Positions 24,685 to 32,055 of a stretch of DNA of 64,000 bases are shown in pieces. The notes under the pieces were generated by a model. It saw nothing but the letters and a program-made list of their open reading frames with translations. It ran no database searches and was not told the DNA's origin. Positions within the stretch are counted from its first letter, which is position 1. Each line of letters starts with the position of its first letter. The DNA lies in NCBI RefSeq assembly GCF_021401125.1, contig NZ_JACBFQ010000014.1, positions 1-64,000 on the forward strand, in the 5' to 3' direction. The stretch is from Xanthobacter sp. NM-59 (lineage in GTDB: Bacteria; Pseudomonadota; Alphaproteobacteria; Rhizobiales; Xanthobacteraceae). Made by a program: the position numbers and the translations under genes.

Positions 24685-25176
24685 TCATTGCGCGGTGTCC
24701 TTCGCGGCGGACGGCGTCCATTGATAAAGGTCGCCCCAGCCGCTCAAGGCTGTGATTTCGTGGGTGAAGCCCTGCTCGCCCAGCGCCGCGGCAAAGCCCT
24801 GCTGCTCCCCCGCCTTCACGCTGGCGAAGACCGGCACCCGCCGCCCCTTCACCTCGCCAAGCAGGCGGGCGAAAAGGTCTGTTTGCCGGAAGCTCGGCGC
24901 CATGGCGGCATAGGCCACGTGGATCGCGGGGCTGTTGCGCAGCCCCCATTCCAGGTCGTCCCGCCGCGCCAGCAGCGCGCCGACGATCCCCCGCTCATTG
25001 TCGATGGCGATGGGCGAAAGCCCCGACGTGCAACACGCCATCAGCTCCGACAGGATGCTCTCCTGCTCGCCCTCATTGTCGGCGGCGAAGGGAACGTCCT
25101 GGCAGACCTGGCGCAGCAGGCCCCAAATGCCATTCACATCGGCGAGGCATGCCATGCGCTGAGTCAATTCAGCCAT
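24685..25176 (-). CDS. GNAT-like acyltransferase-fold protein
   Basis: A protein of 163 residues: QRMACLADVNGIWGLLRQV then IAIDNERGIVGALLARRDDLEW, AIHVAYAAMAP and a C-terminal GFAAALGEQGFTHEI. The order of helices and strands fits a GNAT fold, but the acetyl-CoA loop (Q/R-x2-G-x-G/A) is not clear, so activity is doubtful. It has two cysteines in a row in ACCTSG. It is divergent from the 81-residue gene across a region of TTTGAT half-sites. Confidence 0.6.
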   Translation of the reverse strand: MAELTQRMACLADVNGIWGLLRQVCQDVPFAADNEGEQESILSELMACCTSGLSPIAIDNERGIVGALLARRDDLEWGLRNSPAIHVAYAAMAPSFRQTDLFARLLGEVKGRRVPVFASVKAGEQQGFAAALGEQGFTHEITALSGWGDLYQWTPSAAKDTAQ

Positions 25177-25242
25177 CACGCGCTCCCAACAATTCCAAAA
25201 AATAATGCACGCAAGCTAAGCCGCAGGCCACGCTCTTTCAAG

Positions 25243-25280
25243 ATCAAAAATTTGATTTGTCGCAAATCAAAAGGTTTGAT
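25243..25280. promoter_or_regulatory. array of ATCAAA/TTTGAT half-sites, candidate operator
   Basis: Alternating half-sites ATCAAA (25243), TTTGAT (25251), ATCAAA (25266) and TTTGAT (25275). The centre is a perfect inverted repeat TTTGATTTG-TCG-CAAATCAAA. The spacing does not fit the FNR box (TTGAT-N4-ATCAA). It lies between divergent genes, so a shared repressor or activator site is plausible. Confidence 0.55.
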
Positions 25281-25337
25281 GTAGACTTTCCACCTGTGAC
25301 GAAATGAACCGCGGCTCACCCTCTCCGTGCCCGCATA

Positions 25338-25353
25338 TGGCAAGAACCTTGCT
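25338..25353 (+). promoter_or_regulatory. sigma-54 promoter of the 81-residue gene
   Basis: TGGCAAGAACCTTGCT matches the RpoN consensus at all but one defined base (A for C in CAC) and lies 51 bases before the start codon. A TGT-N10-ACC near 25296 is a one-mismatch NifA site. Confidence 0.75.
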
Positions 25354-25404
25354 CCGCTCCGCAGATCCGGCCCGCGGGTGCGGGCATTTTTCTGGAGAAG
25401 GTGC

Positions 25405-25650
25405 ATGTCGAACCCGGAAGGCTTCTTTGTGGATTGGGACGGCAATGTCCGCAGCACCGTGGACCCGGGCGGCGGCTATCTGTGCGAAACAGACACCGTG
25501 GCCCGCTATGTGGCCATCACCACCAAGACCGGCACGCTGGTGCACGAAGCCACCTTCTACAAGAGCCTGGGCGATGTGGAGAAGGCCGGCATCCGCGCCA
25601 CTCTGGTGCCCGGCTCGCACCCCTGGGGCAAGCGCGAGGATGGATTCTAG
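25405..25650 (+). CDS. small protein with nif-type promoter, unknown function
   Basis: A protein of 81 residues: MSNPEGFFVDWDGNVRSTVDPGGGYLCETD, then VAITTKTGTLVHEATFY and the end GSHPWGKREDGF. Predicted mostly beta. GGAGAAGG precedes the ATG. The sigma-54-type promoter close upstream indicates nitrogen-fixation or nitrogen-stress control. I do not recognise the family. Confidence 0.72.
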   Translation: MSNPEGFFVDWDGNVRSTVDPGGGYLCETDTVARYVAITTKTGTLVHEATFYKSLGDVEKAGIRATLVPGSHPWGKREDGF

Positions 25651-25843
25651 CCCCCTGCGGGCAAAACGGAATTCCGATTCCCGAAGCCCGCGCGCCTGAA
25701 AGCGGCGCGTGACATTATCCGCCTCCCGGTCGGCGCCAGCGAAAGCTTCGCACCGGGAGGCACGGCACAATGGAGGAGATGCGGCGGATCAGCCCCGCTT
25801 GCGCCCTTCACGCGGCGAAAGCCGCCCAGCACAGAGGTGATCG

Positions 25844-26083
25844 ATGCTCCCGACGACCATTCTCATCGACGAAGCGCCCCGGTGCGTCGTGCGCCCCAAC
25901 GACATGAAGGCCCTCAACCGCTTCATCAAAAACGGCCGAACCTTCCTGCTCGCGGAGAAGCCCGACGGCAAGATCACCCACCGCAGCGCCTCCGAGCCGG
26001 AAATGGCCAAGTGGCAGGAGGCATTCGCACTGCATAAGGCCTGGGGCGGCGAGGATGAGGACTTCTTCGGCGTGCCCCTGTAG
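25844..26083 (+). CDS. small basic-acidic protein, unknown function
   Basis: A protein of 79 residues: MLPTTILIDEAPRCVVRPNDMKAL then FIKNGRTFLLAEKPDGKITHRSAS and the end GGEDEDFFGVPL. AGAGGTGA lies before the ATG. It follows the 81-residue gene on the same strand with a gap of about 190 bases and may share its promoter. Family not recognised. Confidence 0.68.
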   Translation: MLPTTILIDEAPRCVVRPNDMKALNRFIKNGRTFLLAEKPDGKITHRSASEPEMAKWQEAFALHKAWGGEDEDFFGVPL

Positions 26084-26124
26084 CGCACGCCCCAGCCGCC
26101 GGCCCGCCCCATCCCGGCGCGGCG

Positions 26125-26559
26125 TCAGGGATGCGCGGCGTGGCCCACGGTGTCGTGCGGATTGCCTTCCTGGTTCCGCATCCAGTCGGCCAGTTTGGCA
26201 ATGGCGCCATACAGTTCGTCACGCGCGCGCGTGTCGGCCACGGTCTCGTCCAGTGCGCCGCGCATGCACAGCAGCCAGGCATCACGCTCGGCATTGCCGA
26301 TGGGAATGTGCATGTGGCGCTGGCGCATGCGGGGGTGGCCCTTGTGGGGCGAATACAGCTTGGGGCCGCCGGTCCATTCGGTGAGATACTGCTTCAGGTC
26401 CACCTTCAGCGGACCCAGGTCCGGAGCGTGCAGCCGGCGGATGTCGCGGGCCTCGGGCAGCCGGTCCATGCGTGCGTAGAATTCCTCCACCAGGCGGTCG
26501 ATGGCGACCGCGCCGCCGATGCGCTCGAACATGGTGGGGGTCGCGACAGCTTCGGACAT
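26125..26559 (-). CDS. group 2 truncated haemoglobin
   Basis: A protein of 144 residues. TMFERIGGAVAIDRLVEEFYARM is the truncated-haemoglobin start. The segment HPRMRQRHMHIPIG carries the proximal His (about residue 82), and DAWLLCM holds the Trp (residue 95) typical of group 2 proteins. Such globins bind O2 or NO; in a nitrogenase island, oxygen or NO handling is the natural guess. A start with MSEAVATP is chosen; the upstream frame has no ribosome site. A sigma-54-like promoter lies 80 bases upstream. Confidence 0.92.
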   Translation of the reverse strand: MSEAVATPTMFERIGGAVAIDRLVEEFYARMDRLPEARDIRRLHAPDLGPLKVDLKQYLTEWTGGPKLYSPHKGHPRMRQRHMHIPIGNAERDAWLLCMRGALDETVADTRARDELYGAIAKLADWMRNQEGNPHDTVGHAAHP

Positions 26560-26638
26560 CTTGCTCCTCGACCTTTGGGCGGGGACCAGCCCCGGTTGGC
26601 ATGACGAAACCAGCTCCCGCGCCAAGGCGCAACTCCGG

Positions 26639-26654
26639 CGCAACTCCGGCGCCA
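26639..26654 (-). promoter_or_regulatory. candidate sigma-54 promoter of the truncated haemoglobin gene
   Basis: On the minus strand TGGCGCCGGAGTTGCG keeps TGGC, TTGC and the 10-base spacing. It lies 80 bases before the start codon. No NifA site is seen nearby. It partly coincides with a tandem duplication of GCGCAACTCCG. Confidence 0.5.
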
Positions 26655-26767
26655 GCGGCCCGGCGACGCAGCGGCGCGCGGCCGCGTCTCGACCGTTTCA
26701 GCTTTTCGCGGGCACGCCGAAACAATCTATCACTTTGCTTTTGCGACATCTTTCACGCGCAAGCGCT

Positions 26768-26935
26768 CTATTCTTCCATATTGGGCAGCAGGATCACTTC
26801 CGCCGGCGCGCCCGGCCCCTGCCCGTCCACGAAATCCAGGGCGCTAACGAGGGAGAGGCCCCCATCCGCCTCCATGAGCACCACCGCCTCGGCCGGCATC
26901 CTGGCCAGGGCCTCGATGAGCTGCGCAACCGTCAT
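26768..26935 (-). CDS. 55-residue small protein
   Basis: Reads MTVAQLIEALARMPAEAVVLME, then ADGGLSLVSALDFVDG and AEVILLPNMEE. The beginning T-V-A-Q-L-I-x-A-L-x-x-M-P-x-x-A-x-V resembles small conserved proteins of that size in other bacteria. It lies 36 bases after the 113-residue gene on the same strand and fills the space before the haemoglobin promoter. The frame has good codon usage for this genome. Confidence 0.6.
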   Translation of the reverse strand: MTVAQLIEALARMPAEAVVLMEADGGLSLVSALDFVDGQGPGAPAEVILLPNMEE

Positions 26936-26971
26936 GGCCAACTCCCTGGCTTGTCCCGCTGCCCCTCCCTC

Positions 26972-27313
26972 TCAGGCGGAGAGGGGCGCGCCCGCTTCGT
27001 CGAAAGCGAGGATCACCGTCTCCTCGTCCATGGTCACCTCGGCGCGGCGCAGGACCCCATTGGGGTGGTAGTCATAGCGGTGCGCCAGCTCCACCTCGCC
27101 ATACACCATCTTGTCGAAGCCGCTCAGCTGGCCCGCCGCATCAAAATAGGCGCGGATGAAAGTGTTGCGATGGGTGAGATGCTCCTCGGCTATGGGTTCC
27201 ACCAGCTTGAAGGGCAACTTCACGCCAGTATAGGTGATGAAATAGCGGCAGGTGGGCTCGCCGCCCGCCGTCTCCTCCGGCGCATCGGGCGCCGTCGCGT
27301 CGCGTGAAGTCAT
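26972..27313 (-). CDS. small protein following the Rieske gene, unknown function
   Basis: A protein of 113 residues: GEPTCRYFITYTGVKLPFKLVEP, then NTFIRAYFDAAGQLSGFDKMVYGEVELAHRYDYHPNG in pieces, and VTMDEETVILAF. The R-A-Y-F-D...G-x-L repeats suggest a beta-meander. It may belong to a nif-linked DUF family (DUF6156 is my recollection, unconfirmed). It is 61 bases downstream of the Rieske gene and probably co-transcribed. An in-frame ATG four codons upstream is an alternative start. Confidence 0.75.
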   Translation of the reverse strand: MTSRDATAPDAPEETAGGEPTCRYFITYTGVKLPFKLVEPIAEEHLTHRNTFIRAYFDAAGQLSGFDKMVYGEVELAHRYDYHPNGVLRRAEVTMDEETVILAFDEAGAPLSA

Positions 27314-27374
27314 GAATACCTGCATCGCCAGTTGAAGTTCCAAAACGCGCGCGTCGCGCGCCGCGGCAGCGCCT

Positions 27375-27824
27375 TCAATCGGGCGAGATCATGATCTCCA
27401 TGGTGTCGTCCAGCTCGTCATAGGGGAAGGGACGGTTCTCTTCCTCCACCAGCGCCACGCCGCACAGGCAGACATCGTCGCCCACCACCACCAGCGCGAT
27501 CGGCTCCAGAGCCTGGTCCTTGCACGGCCCCTCGGTGCAGGCGCCGCTTTCGATGTCGAACAGGGCGCCGTGCCGGCCGCAGCGCAGCATCGTGCCATCC
27601 TTGTTGAAGAACTCGCCGCTGCCGACATTGAGCCAGGTGCCCTGGTGGGGGCATGCGTTCACATAGCCCACCACCTCCTTGGCGCCGGTGCGCACCACCA
27701 CGATGCGGAAGGGCCGCGCCTCCCCATCCTCGCCCACGCGGGACAGGTTGAAGGCTTTCGCCTCGCCCGGGTCGATATCCTCGACCTCGCAGATGGCATA
27801 GACCTCGATTTCATCAGCCGACAT
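27375..27824 (-). CDS. Rieske-type [2Fe-2S] ferredoxin, paralogue of the 9.2-kb protein
   Basis: A protein of 149 residues with ligands C58-P-H60 and C82-G-R-H85. It shares VYAIC, RPF+IVVVR, HGALF, GPCK and a long acidic end with the Rieske protein beside the FAD oxidoreductase. The start is the ATG giving MSADEIEVYAIC; the long upstream frame has no ribosome site. It heads a minus-strand group with the 113- and 55-residue genes. Confidence 0.9.
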   Translation of the reverse strand: MSADEIEVYAICEVEDIDPGEAKAFNLSRVGEDGEARPFRIVVVRTGAKEVVGYVNACPHQGTWLNVGSGEFFNKDGTMLRCGRHGALFDIESGACTEGPCKDQALEPIALVVVGDDVCLCGVALVEEENRPFPYDELDDTMEIMISPD

Positions 27825-27902
27825 GGTGCCCGTCCTGCTGTTCTTCTTGTCCGCGAGACAGAACTTCCGCACCCGATCCCGTGGCGATGGCTGCGGCAAT
27901 CT

Positions 27903-27918
27903 TGTCGTGAATGGAACA
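27903..27918. promoter_or_regulatory. NifA-type site between the Rieske and GST-like genes
   Basis: TGTCGTGAATGGAACA, exact TGT-N10-ACA. On the plus strand a -24/-12-like sequence TGCCCCGATATTTGCA (27963-27978) follows at 45 bases; it has TTGCA but GC instead of GG, so the promoter itself is doubtful. Confidence 0.45.
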
Positions 27919-27972
27919 GCGATGTCGGGTTGTGATCCCGACAAGCTGCGGAAACTCCGAATTGCCCCGATA

Positions 27973-27990
27973 TTTGCATGAACCATGCCG
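27973..27990. repeat. TTTGCAT-N5-ATGCCG palindromic motif, copy 1
   Basis: TTTGCATGAACCATGCCG contains the inverted repeat GCATG-AAC-CATGC. The same frame of bases recurs at 30181-30198. It also provides a GG-N10-GC on the minus strand. Confidence 0.5.
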
Positions 27991-28049
27991 CCGGACAGGA
28001 GCGGCGGCCGCGGCCGCCTTCGCCCCCGGATGAAAGCAGGACAGGCCCC

Positions 28050-28709
28050 ATGGCGAATATGAAGTTCTACATGACCCCCGGATCATGCTCGACGGCGATC
28101 CACATCATCCTCGAGGAGCTGGAGGAGGTGTTCGAGGCCCATATCGTCAACCTGCCGGCGGGGGACCATTTCAAGCCGGACTATGTCGCCATCAACCCCA
28201 AGTCGACCATTCCCACTTTGGTGCGGCGCGACGGCAGCGTGCTCACGGAGATGGTGGCCATCGGCTTCTGGCTGGGCAAGAGCCAGCCGCGCGCCGCCCT
28301 TTGGCCGGCCGACCTGGAGGCCGAAACACGCGCCCTCGAAACCATGGCCTATGTGGTGAATACCGTGCACGGCCAGGGCTTTGCCCGCATCTTCGCAACC
28401 CCCAGTTTCGCTGGCACCACCACCGACCAGGACCGCATGAAGGCGCTCGGGCGCGACATCGTCACCCAGGGCTTCGGCATTCTCGACAAGGTGCTGGAGG
28501 GCCGGGACTATGTGGCCGACACCTTCTCGGTGGCGGACCCGTTTTTGTTCTATGTGGAGTTCTGGGCCGACAAGACCCAGATCCCCCTGCCCCCCAACGT
28601 CGCCGCCCATTATCGCCGGCTGCTGGAGCGGCGTGCCGTGCAGCAGGTGCTGCGCGAGGAAGGCTACAACACCGCCAATTTGGGCGCCGCCGCCCGCGTG
28701 CTCAACTGA
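28050..28709 (+). CDS. glutathione S-transferase-like protein
   Basis: A protein of 219 residues: MKFYMTPGSCSTAIHIILEE is a GST thioredoxin-fold start with Ser/Cys at the active-site turn. NPKSTIPTLV gives the cis-Pro motif near residue 58. The C-terminal helical domain has FSVADPFLFYVEFW. GST-like genes occur in nif clusters such as that of Azotobacter, with unknown function. It is followed by a small unknown gene and a third Rieske protein. Confidence 0.9.
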   Translation: MANMKFYMTPGSCSTAIHIILEELEEVFEAHIVNLPAGDHFKPDYVAINPKSTIPTLVRRDGSVLTEMVAIGFWLGKSQPRAALWPADLEAETRALETMAYVVNTVHGQGFARIFATPSFAGTTTDQDRMKALGRDIVTQGFGILDKVLEGRDYVADTFSVADPFLFYVEFWADKTQIPLPPNVAAHYRRLLERRAVQQVLREEGYNTANLGAAARVLN

Positions 28710-28749
28710 GCCCGGCGAAGCCCATTCACCGCAGCAAGGATAGCCCACC

Positions 28750-29040
28750 ATGCCACAAGCCGAACTTCTGGTGGTCGACGACGCCAACCGGGACGACCTC
28801 TCCCGCAAGGCCGGGATCTTCCTCTACATCGACACCCAGCTGTGGCTGGAGGACGGGGTGGTGCATCGCGCCGATGGCCGCGCCCTCCTCTCACCCGACG
28901 GGGTCGAGCGCTGGTACCTGCACGGCAGGGAGCTGACGCGCGCGGTGAAGACGCTGTTCAGCCAGCAGGGCTGGCCGCTCGCCTGCGGGCTCGACACGGC
29001 GGCAAAGCAGAGCGCCTTCAACGCCCATTTCGCCCTGTGA
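28750..29040 (+). CDS. small protein, unknown function
   Basis: A protein of 96 residues: AELLVVDDANRDDLSRKAGIFLYIDTQLWLEDGVVHRADGRALL in short strands, then a helical end with ELTRAVKTLFSQQGWPLACGL. A W-L-E-D-G-V-V-H core suggests a compact beta-sheet. It is 40 bases after the GST-like gene and the same operon is likely. I do not recognise the family. Confidence 0.7.
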   Translation: MPQAELLVVDDANRDDLSRKAGIFLYIDTQLWLEDGVVHRADGRALLSPDGVERWYLHGRELTRAVKTLFSQQGWPLACGLDTAAKQSAFNAHFAL

Positions 29041-29158
29041 CGCCAAAGGCCTGTGACGTGAGCTCGTGAGTCTTTCGCCCCCCTGCGCGGGGTTCGAGCC
29101 CGCCCATTGACAGCCGGCCGAAGACCGAGAGTGATGGCCCGACCCGAATGAGGCCCTG

Positions 29159-29488
29159 ATGTATGTGAAGCTGTGTGATCTGGCGGACCTGGAAGAGGGG
29201 GCCATGCTGCCGGTGGGCATCGGCTACACGCTGGTGCTGGCGGTGTGGCCCCTGGGCGGAGAACCCCGCGCGCTGCAGGGCATCTGCCCCCATGCCGGCC
29301 ATCTGCTGATGGACGCGCGCTTCGACGGCCGTCACCTCACCTGCCGCGCCCATGACTGGGTGTTCGATTCCACCAACGGCCTGTGTACCGTGGGCGGGCT
29401 GTGTACGCTGGTGGAGTATCCCTCGCAGGTCCGCAACGGCGAGCTGCACGCGGACCTCGATGTCCACCCCAACCGCCTCTATCGCTGA
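29159..29488 (+). CDS. Rieske-type [2Fe-2S] ferredoxin, third copy
   Basis: A protein of 109 residues with ligands C43-P-H45 and C62-R-A-H65. It is more compact than the other two Rieske proteins and lacks the acidic tail, closer to the ferredoxin subunits of multicomponent oxygenases. GAGG lies six bases before the ATG. It ends the GST-like gene group. No oxygenase genes accompany it. Confidence 0.9.
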   Translation: MYVKLCDLADLEEGAMLPVGIGYTLVLAVWPLGGEPRALQGICPHAGHLLMDARFDGRHLTCRAHDWVFDSTNGLCTVGGLCTLVEYPSQVRNGELHADLDVHPNRLYR

Positions 29489-29671
29489 GGTTCGCGCGCC
29501 CGGCGCAAGGCCGAGCAAGCGGCCGCCGCCCCTGCGGCGGGGCACACCTAAGGGGGAGACTGCCCCGAGCGTCATCCGGCACAGTGGCGCCGTATCGCGC
29601 GAAGGCATGCGGTCAACGTGGTGAGCCAAAGCATTTCCCCATTGGCGTGCAACGGGGCGATGCTCCCCCTG

Positions 29672-30073
29672 TCAGAGCAGGCCGAGTTCCAGCTGCACTT
29701 CCTCGGACATGCGCGACTTGTCCCATGGCGGATCGAACACCAGGTTCATCGTCACGCCGCTCACACCCTCGACCTTGCTCACAGCGTCCTGCACCCAGCC
29801 CGTGAGCGTGCCGGCCACCGGGCAGCCGGGGGCGGTCAGCGTCATGTCGATTTCCACCATGCCGTCCGCCTTCAGGTTGATGCGGTAGACGAGGCCGAGA
29901 TCGTAGATATTCACCGGGATTTCCGGATCGTTGACCGTGCGCAGCGCGCTGACGATGCCCTCCAGGCGTGTCGCGTCCGTCGGCGCGAAATCAACATAGG
30001 CTTTCGCCTCTCCCTCCGCATACAGCGCCGGAGCGGAAGGGGCCTCGAAGCCGTAATCAATGTTCTCCGTCAT
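29672..30073 (-). CDS. SufT/DUF59 (MIP18-type) Fe-S assembly factor
   Basis: A protein of 133 residues: RTVNDPEIPVNIYDLGLVYRI is the DUF59 signature, TLTAPGCPVAGTL carries the conserved cysteine, and the C-terminal FDPPWDKSRMSEEVQLELG is the SufT-specific end. SufT aids Fe-S cluster maturation when cluster demand is high. It is monocistronic here, outside any suf operon. The start giving MTENIDYG is used. Confidence 0.93.
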   Translation of the reverse strand: MTENIDYGFEAPSAPALYAEGEAKAYVDFAPTDATRLEGIVSALRTVNDPEIPVNIYDLGLVYRINLKADGMVEIDMTLTAPGCPVAGTLTGWVQDAVSKVEGVSGVTMNLVFDPPWDKSRMSEEVQLELGLL

Positions 30074-30487
30074 CTGACAGTCGCCTCCAGCAACCAATCC
30101 AGTCACGGGCCTGCATCATCCCTGCTGATGTAGGCTTTCACGCATAGCTGCGACAGAGGCCCGCCCCGCCACATCGCGCATTTGCATTCCCAATGCCGCG
30201 AGGGTGCGCCCACCCACGGCCAAGCCGGTCATTGCGGACGCACGCGCCCTTGCCGCCTCAAGGTCCACGACCTGAGGCCGCCCGCCGCATCGCCCGCTCG
30301 TGAAGCCGCCCCCGGGCCGGCAGCGCGCCTGCCGAAGGCAAATGGAATCCTCTTATCTCTGCGCCGCTTCGCTAATGCGACGCAATCGTCATACGACTTT
30401 GCGCACAATTTGCGACCCTCGGGCCATGGGAGAGCCTTACGGCGGCCCTCCCCTTCAGCCGTGCAAGCGCGGTGCCAATGGCGGATA
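30074..30487. other. intergenic region upstream of the SufT gene
   Basis: About 414 bases. The only ordered feature I see is the TTTGCAT-N5-ATGCCG palindrome (30181-30198), about 110 bases before the SufT start and giving GG-N10-GC in the minus direction. No NifA site is present. Confidence 0.5.
30181..30198. repeat. TTTGCAT-N5-ATGCCG palindromic motif, copy 2
   Basis: TTTGCATTCCCAATGCCG contains the inverted repeat GCATT-CCC-AATGC. It shares the 13 outer bases with the copy at 27973, while the inner bases differ in a palindrome-preserving way. Confidence 0.5.
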
Positions 30488-30967
30488 TCAGGCAAGGCCC
30501 TCGGCCAGGGCCGCCACCACCGGCCAGCCCACGGCACCGCTCGGGTCCAGAACCTTCAGGGCCTCGAGCTTCTCGGCGGCGGCCGACGGCAGGTTCTGCC
30601 GCAAGTGGATGAAGGCGAGCGCTTTCAAAGTATAGAGCGCGAAGCGGCCGGCCCCGTCCGGAAACGGATCTTCCGGAACCCAATTGTGCCAGTCCGTATC
30701 CCAGCCGGCCTGGATGGCGGCTTCCTTCAGCCCGCCTTCGGCGGCGCGCTGGGCCTCATCCAGATTCCCCTGGTAGGTGTGGATCTTGTAGAGGCAGAAA
30801 TAGGTGGGCAGCTCGTGCGGCGCCGCCGCCAGGGCCTGGCGAAACAGCTGGTCCGCCCGCTCCCGATCCCGCCGATAGGCAATCACGCCTTGCTGAAGCA
30901 GGGCATTGATGCCGGGGGGAAGGTCACCAAAATTGATGACGTCGGTGTTGGGAAACAATTCGATCAT
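30488..30967 (-). CDS. TPR-like protein, copy 2
   Basis: A protein of 159 residues with TPR-like helices: INALLQQGVIAYRRDRERADQLFRQAL, then TYFCLYKIHTYQGNLDEAQRAAEGGL and FALYTLKALAFIHLRQNLPSAAAEKLEAL. It is paralogous to the nifB-operon TPR protein at 16.8 kb. It follows the EF2563/YqeB-like gene by 47 bases on the same strand and is probably co-transcribed from the NifA/sigma-54-like promoter upstream. Its function is unknown; TPRs point to a protein partner. Confidence 0.82.
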   Translation of the reverse strand: MIELFPNTDVINFGDLPPGINALLQQGVIAYRRDRERADQLFRQALAAAPHELPTYFCLYKIHTYQGNLDEAQRAAEGGLKEAAIQAGWDTDWHNWVPEDPFPDGAGRFALYTLKALAFIHLRQNLPSAAAEKLEALKVLDPSGAVGWPVVAALAEGLA

Positions 30968-31014
30968 GAACGACGGCCTCTGTGGCGACCGACGGACACA
31001 GAGACGAAGGCCCC

Positions 31015-31875
31015 TCACTTCACGGGAAGCGAAGCCCCCCTCTCCGCCGGCTTGACTTTACGGAAGGACAAGGCCCGCGTGACCGCCTTCGCGATGATGA
31101 GCGCGCGGGCATCGAGACCCGTCCAATTGGCGTTGCGGCCGCGCGGATCCAGCTCCAGCAGCTTCACCCCCGCGGGCACCTCGGTTCCGTCGCGCACCAC
31201 GCCGCGCACCACGCCGTCGAACGGCGCGCGCACCGTCTCTCCGCCGAGCTGCCCGACGAGGAAATCCTTATAGACACGGGTGCCGATCTCGATGGCCGTG
31301 TGCCAGCGGCCCGGCACTTCCGCATGCACGAAGCGCTCGGAGCGGCTGTTGCCGAGGGGGCGCGCCACGCCGTCCGGCGCGTCGGTCGGGCCATGCTGGA
31401 TGATCCGCCCCTCCTTGCCCGGCCGCGTCTCGATGGCAAGGTCGCAATTGGCGCCGCCGCTGAAGCCCGGACCAAGGCCGATGGTGACACCGGCGAGACG
31501 GCGCAGATCGGGCGTGACTTGATACTTGTTCATCCGCGCATCCACCAGCAGGTCGATGCTACCGATAACGATGAGATCCAGCAGGCCGAGATTGGTGACC
31601 ATCACGCCGTCGCGGCGCGCAAGGCCGCTGCGGATGGACATGGAGCTATCCGCCAGCGTCGCAAAGACGCCATCCACCTCCACCAGATCGTCGAAGAGGG
31701 CATCGTGAAAGGCCATCTTGCGGCGAATGACGGGCGGGACGGGATCGTGAGACAAAACAACGCCGTAGCCGGAGCGATGCAGATGCACCGCCACCGCCGA
31801 GGCAATCTCATTGGTCCCGAGGATGACCGCGAAATGCGGTGTCCGGCGAGGGCCCTCGTGTCGTGTTTCGCTCAT
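31015..31875 (-). CDS. EF2563/YqeB-type molybdenum hydroxylase accessory protein
   Basis: A protein of 286 residues. FAVILGTNEIASAVAVHLHRSGYGVVLSHDP is a Rossmann-like start (GAGDLATG in relatives), followed by VLVDARMNKY, GLGPGFSGGANCDLAIETRPG, GRIIQHG, VRAPFDGVVRG and a closing DPRG. That motif order is the selenium-dependent molybdenum hydroxylase accessory family. No xanthine dehydrogenase-type gene accompanies it here. Upstream are a sigma-54-like promoter and a NifA site, suggesting a role in molybdenum handling for nitrogenase. The function of the family itself is poorly known. Confidence 0.85.
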   Translation of the reverse strand: MSETRHEGPRRTPHFAVILGTNEIASAVAVHLHRSGYGVVLSHDPVPPVIRRKMAFHDALFDDLVEVDGVFATLADSSMSIRSGLARRDGVMVTNLGLLDLIVIGSIDLLVDARMNKYQVTPDLRRLAGVTIGLGPGFSGGANCDLAIETRPGKEGRIIQHGPTDAPDGVARPLGNSRSERFVHAEVPGRWHTAIEIGTRVYKDFLVGQLGGETVRAPFDGVVRGVVRDGTEVPAGVKLLELDPRGRNANWTGLDARALIIAKAVTRALSFRKVKPAERGASLPVK

Positions 31876-31909
31876 GATCCGTCTCTCATCACGGAAGCTG
31901 AGACTGGTA

Positions 31910-31925
31910 AGCAAGAGCTGGGCCG
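31910..31925 (-). promoter_or_regulatory. candidate sigma-54 promoter of the EF2563-like/TPR operon
   Basis: On the minus strand CGGCCCAGCTCTTGCT has GGC, TTGCT and GG-N10-GC. It differs at positions 1, 5 and 7. The start codon is 35 bases downstream. Confidence 0.62.
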
Positions 31926-32055
31926 ATTTCAACGAACCGCCACATTTTCCCCACCACATCCGCAACGGGCACCATGAGCACCTGGGAACACCCGCGCACC
32001 GGCGCGAGCGGCTTCGTCCGTTGAAATCCCGGCCCGGCGACCCAGCGACGCGGCC

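Noticed and set aside
25243-25271. FNR box in the TTTGAT array
   Set aside because: Spacing between half-sites is nine bases or they are everted; the FNR consensus needs four.
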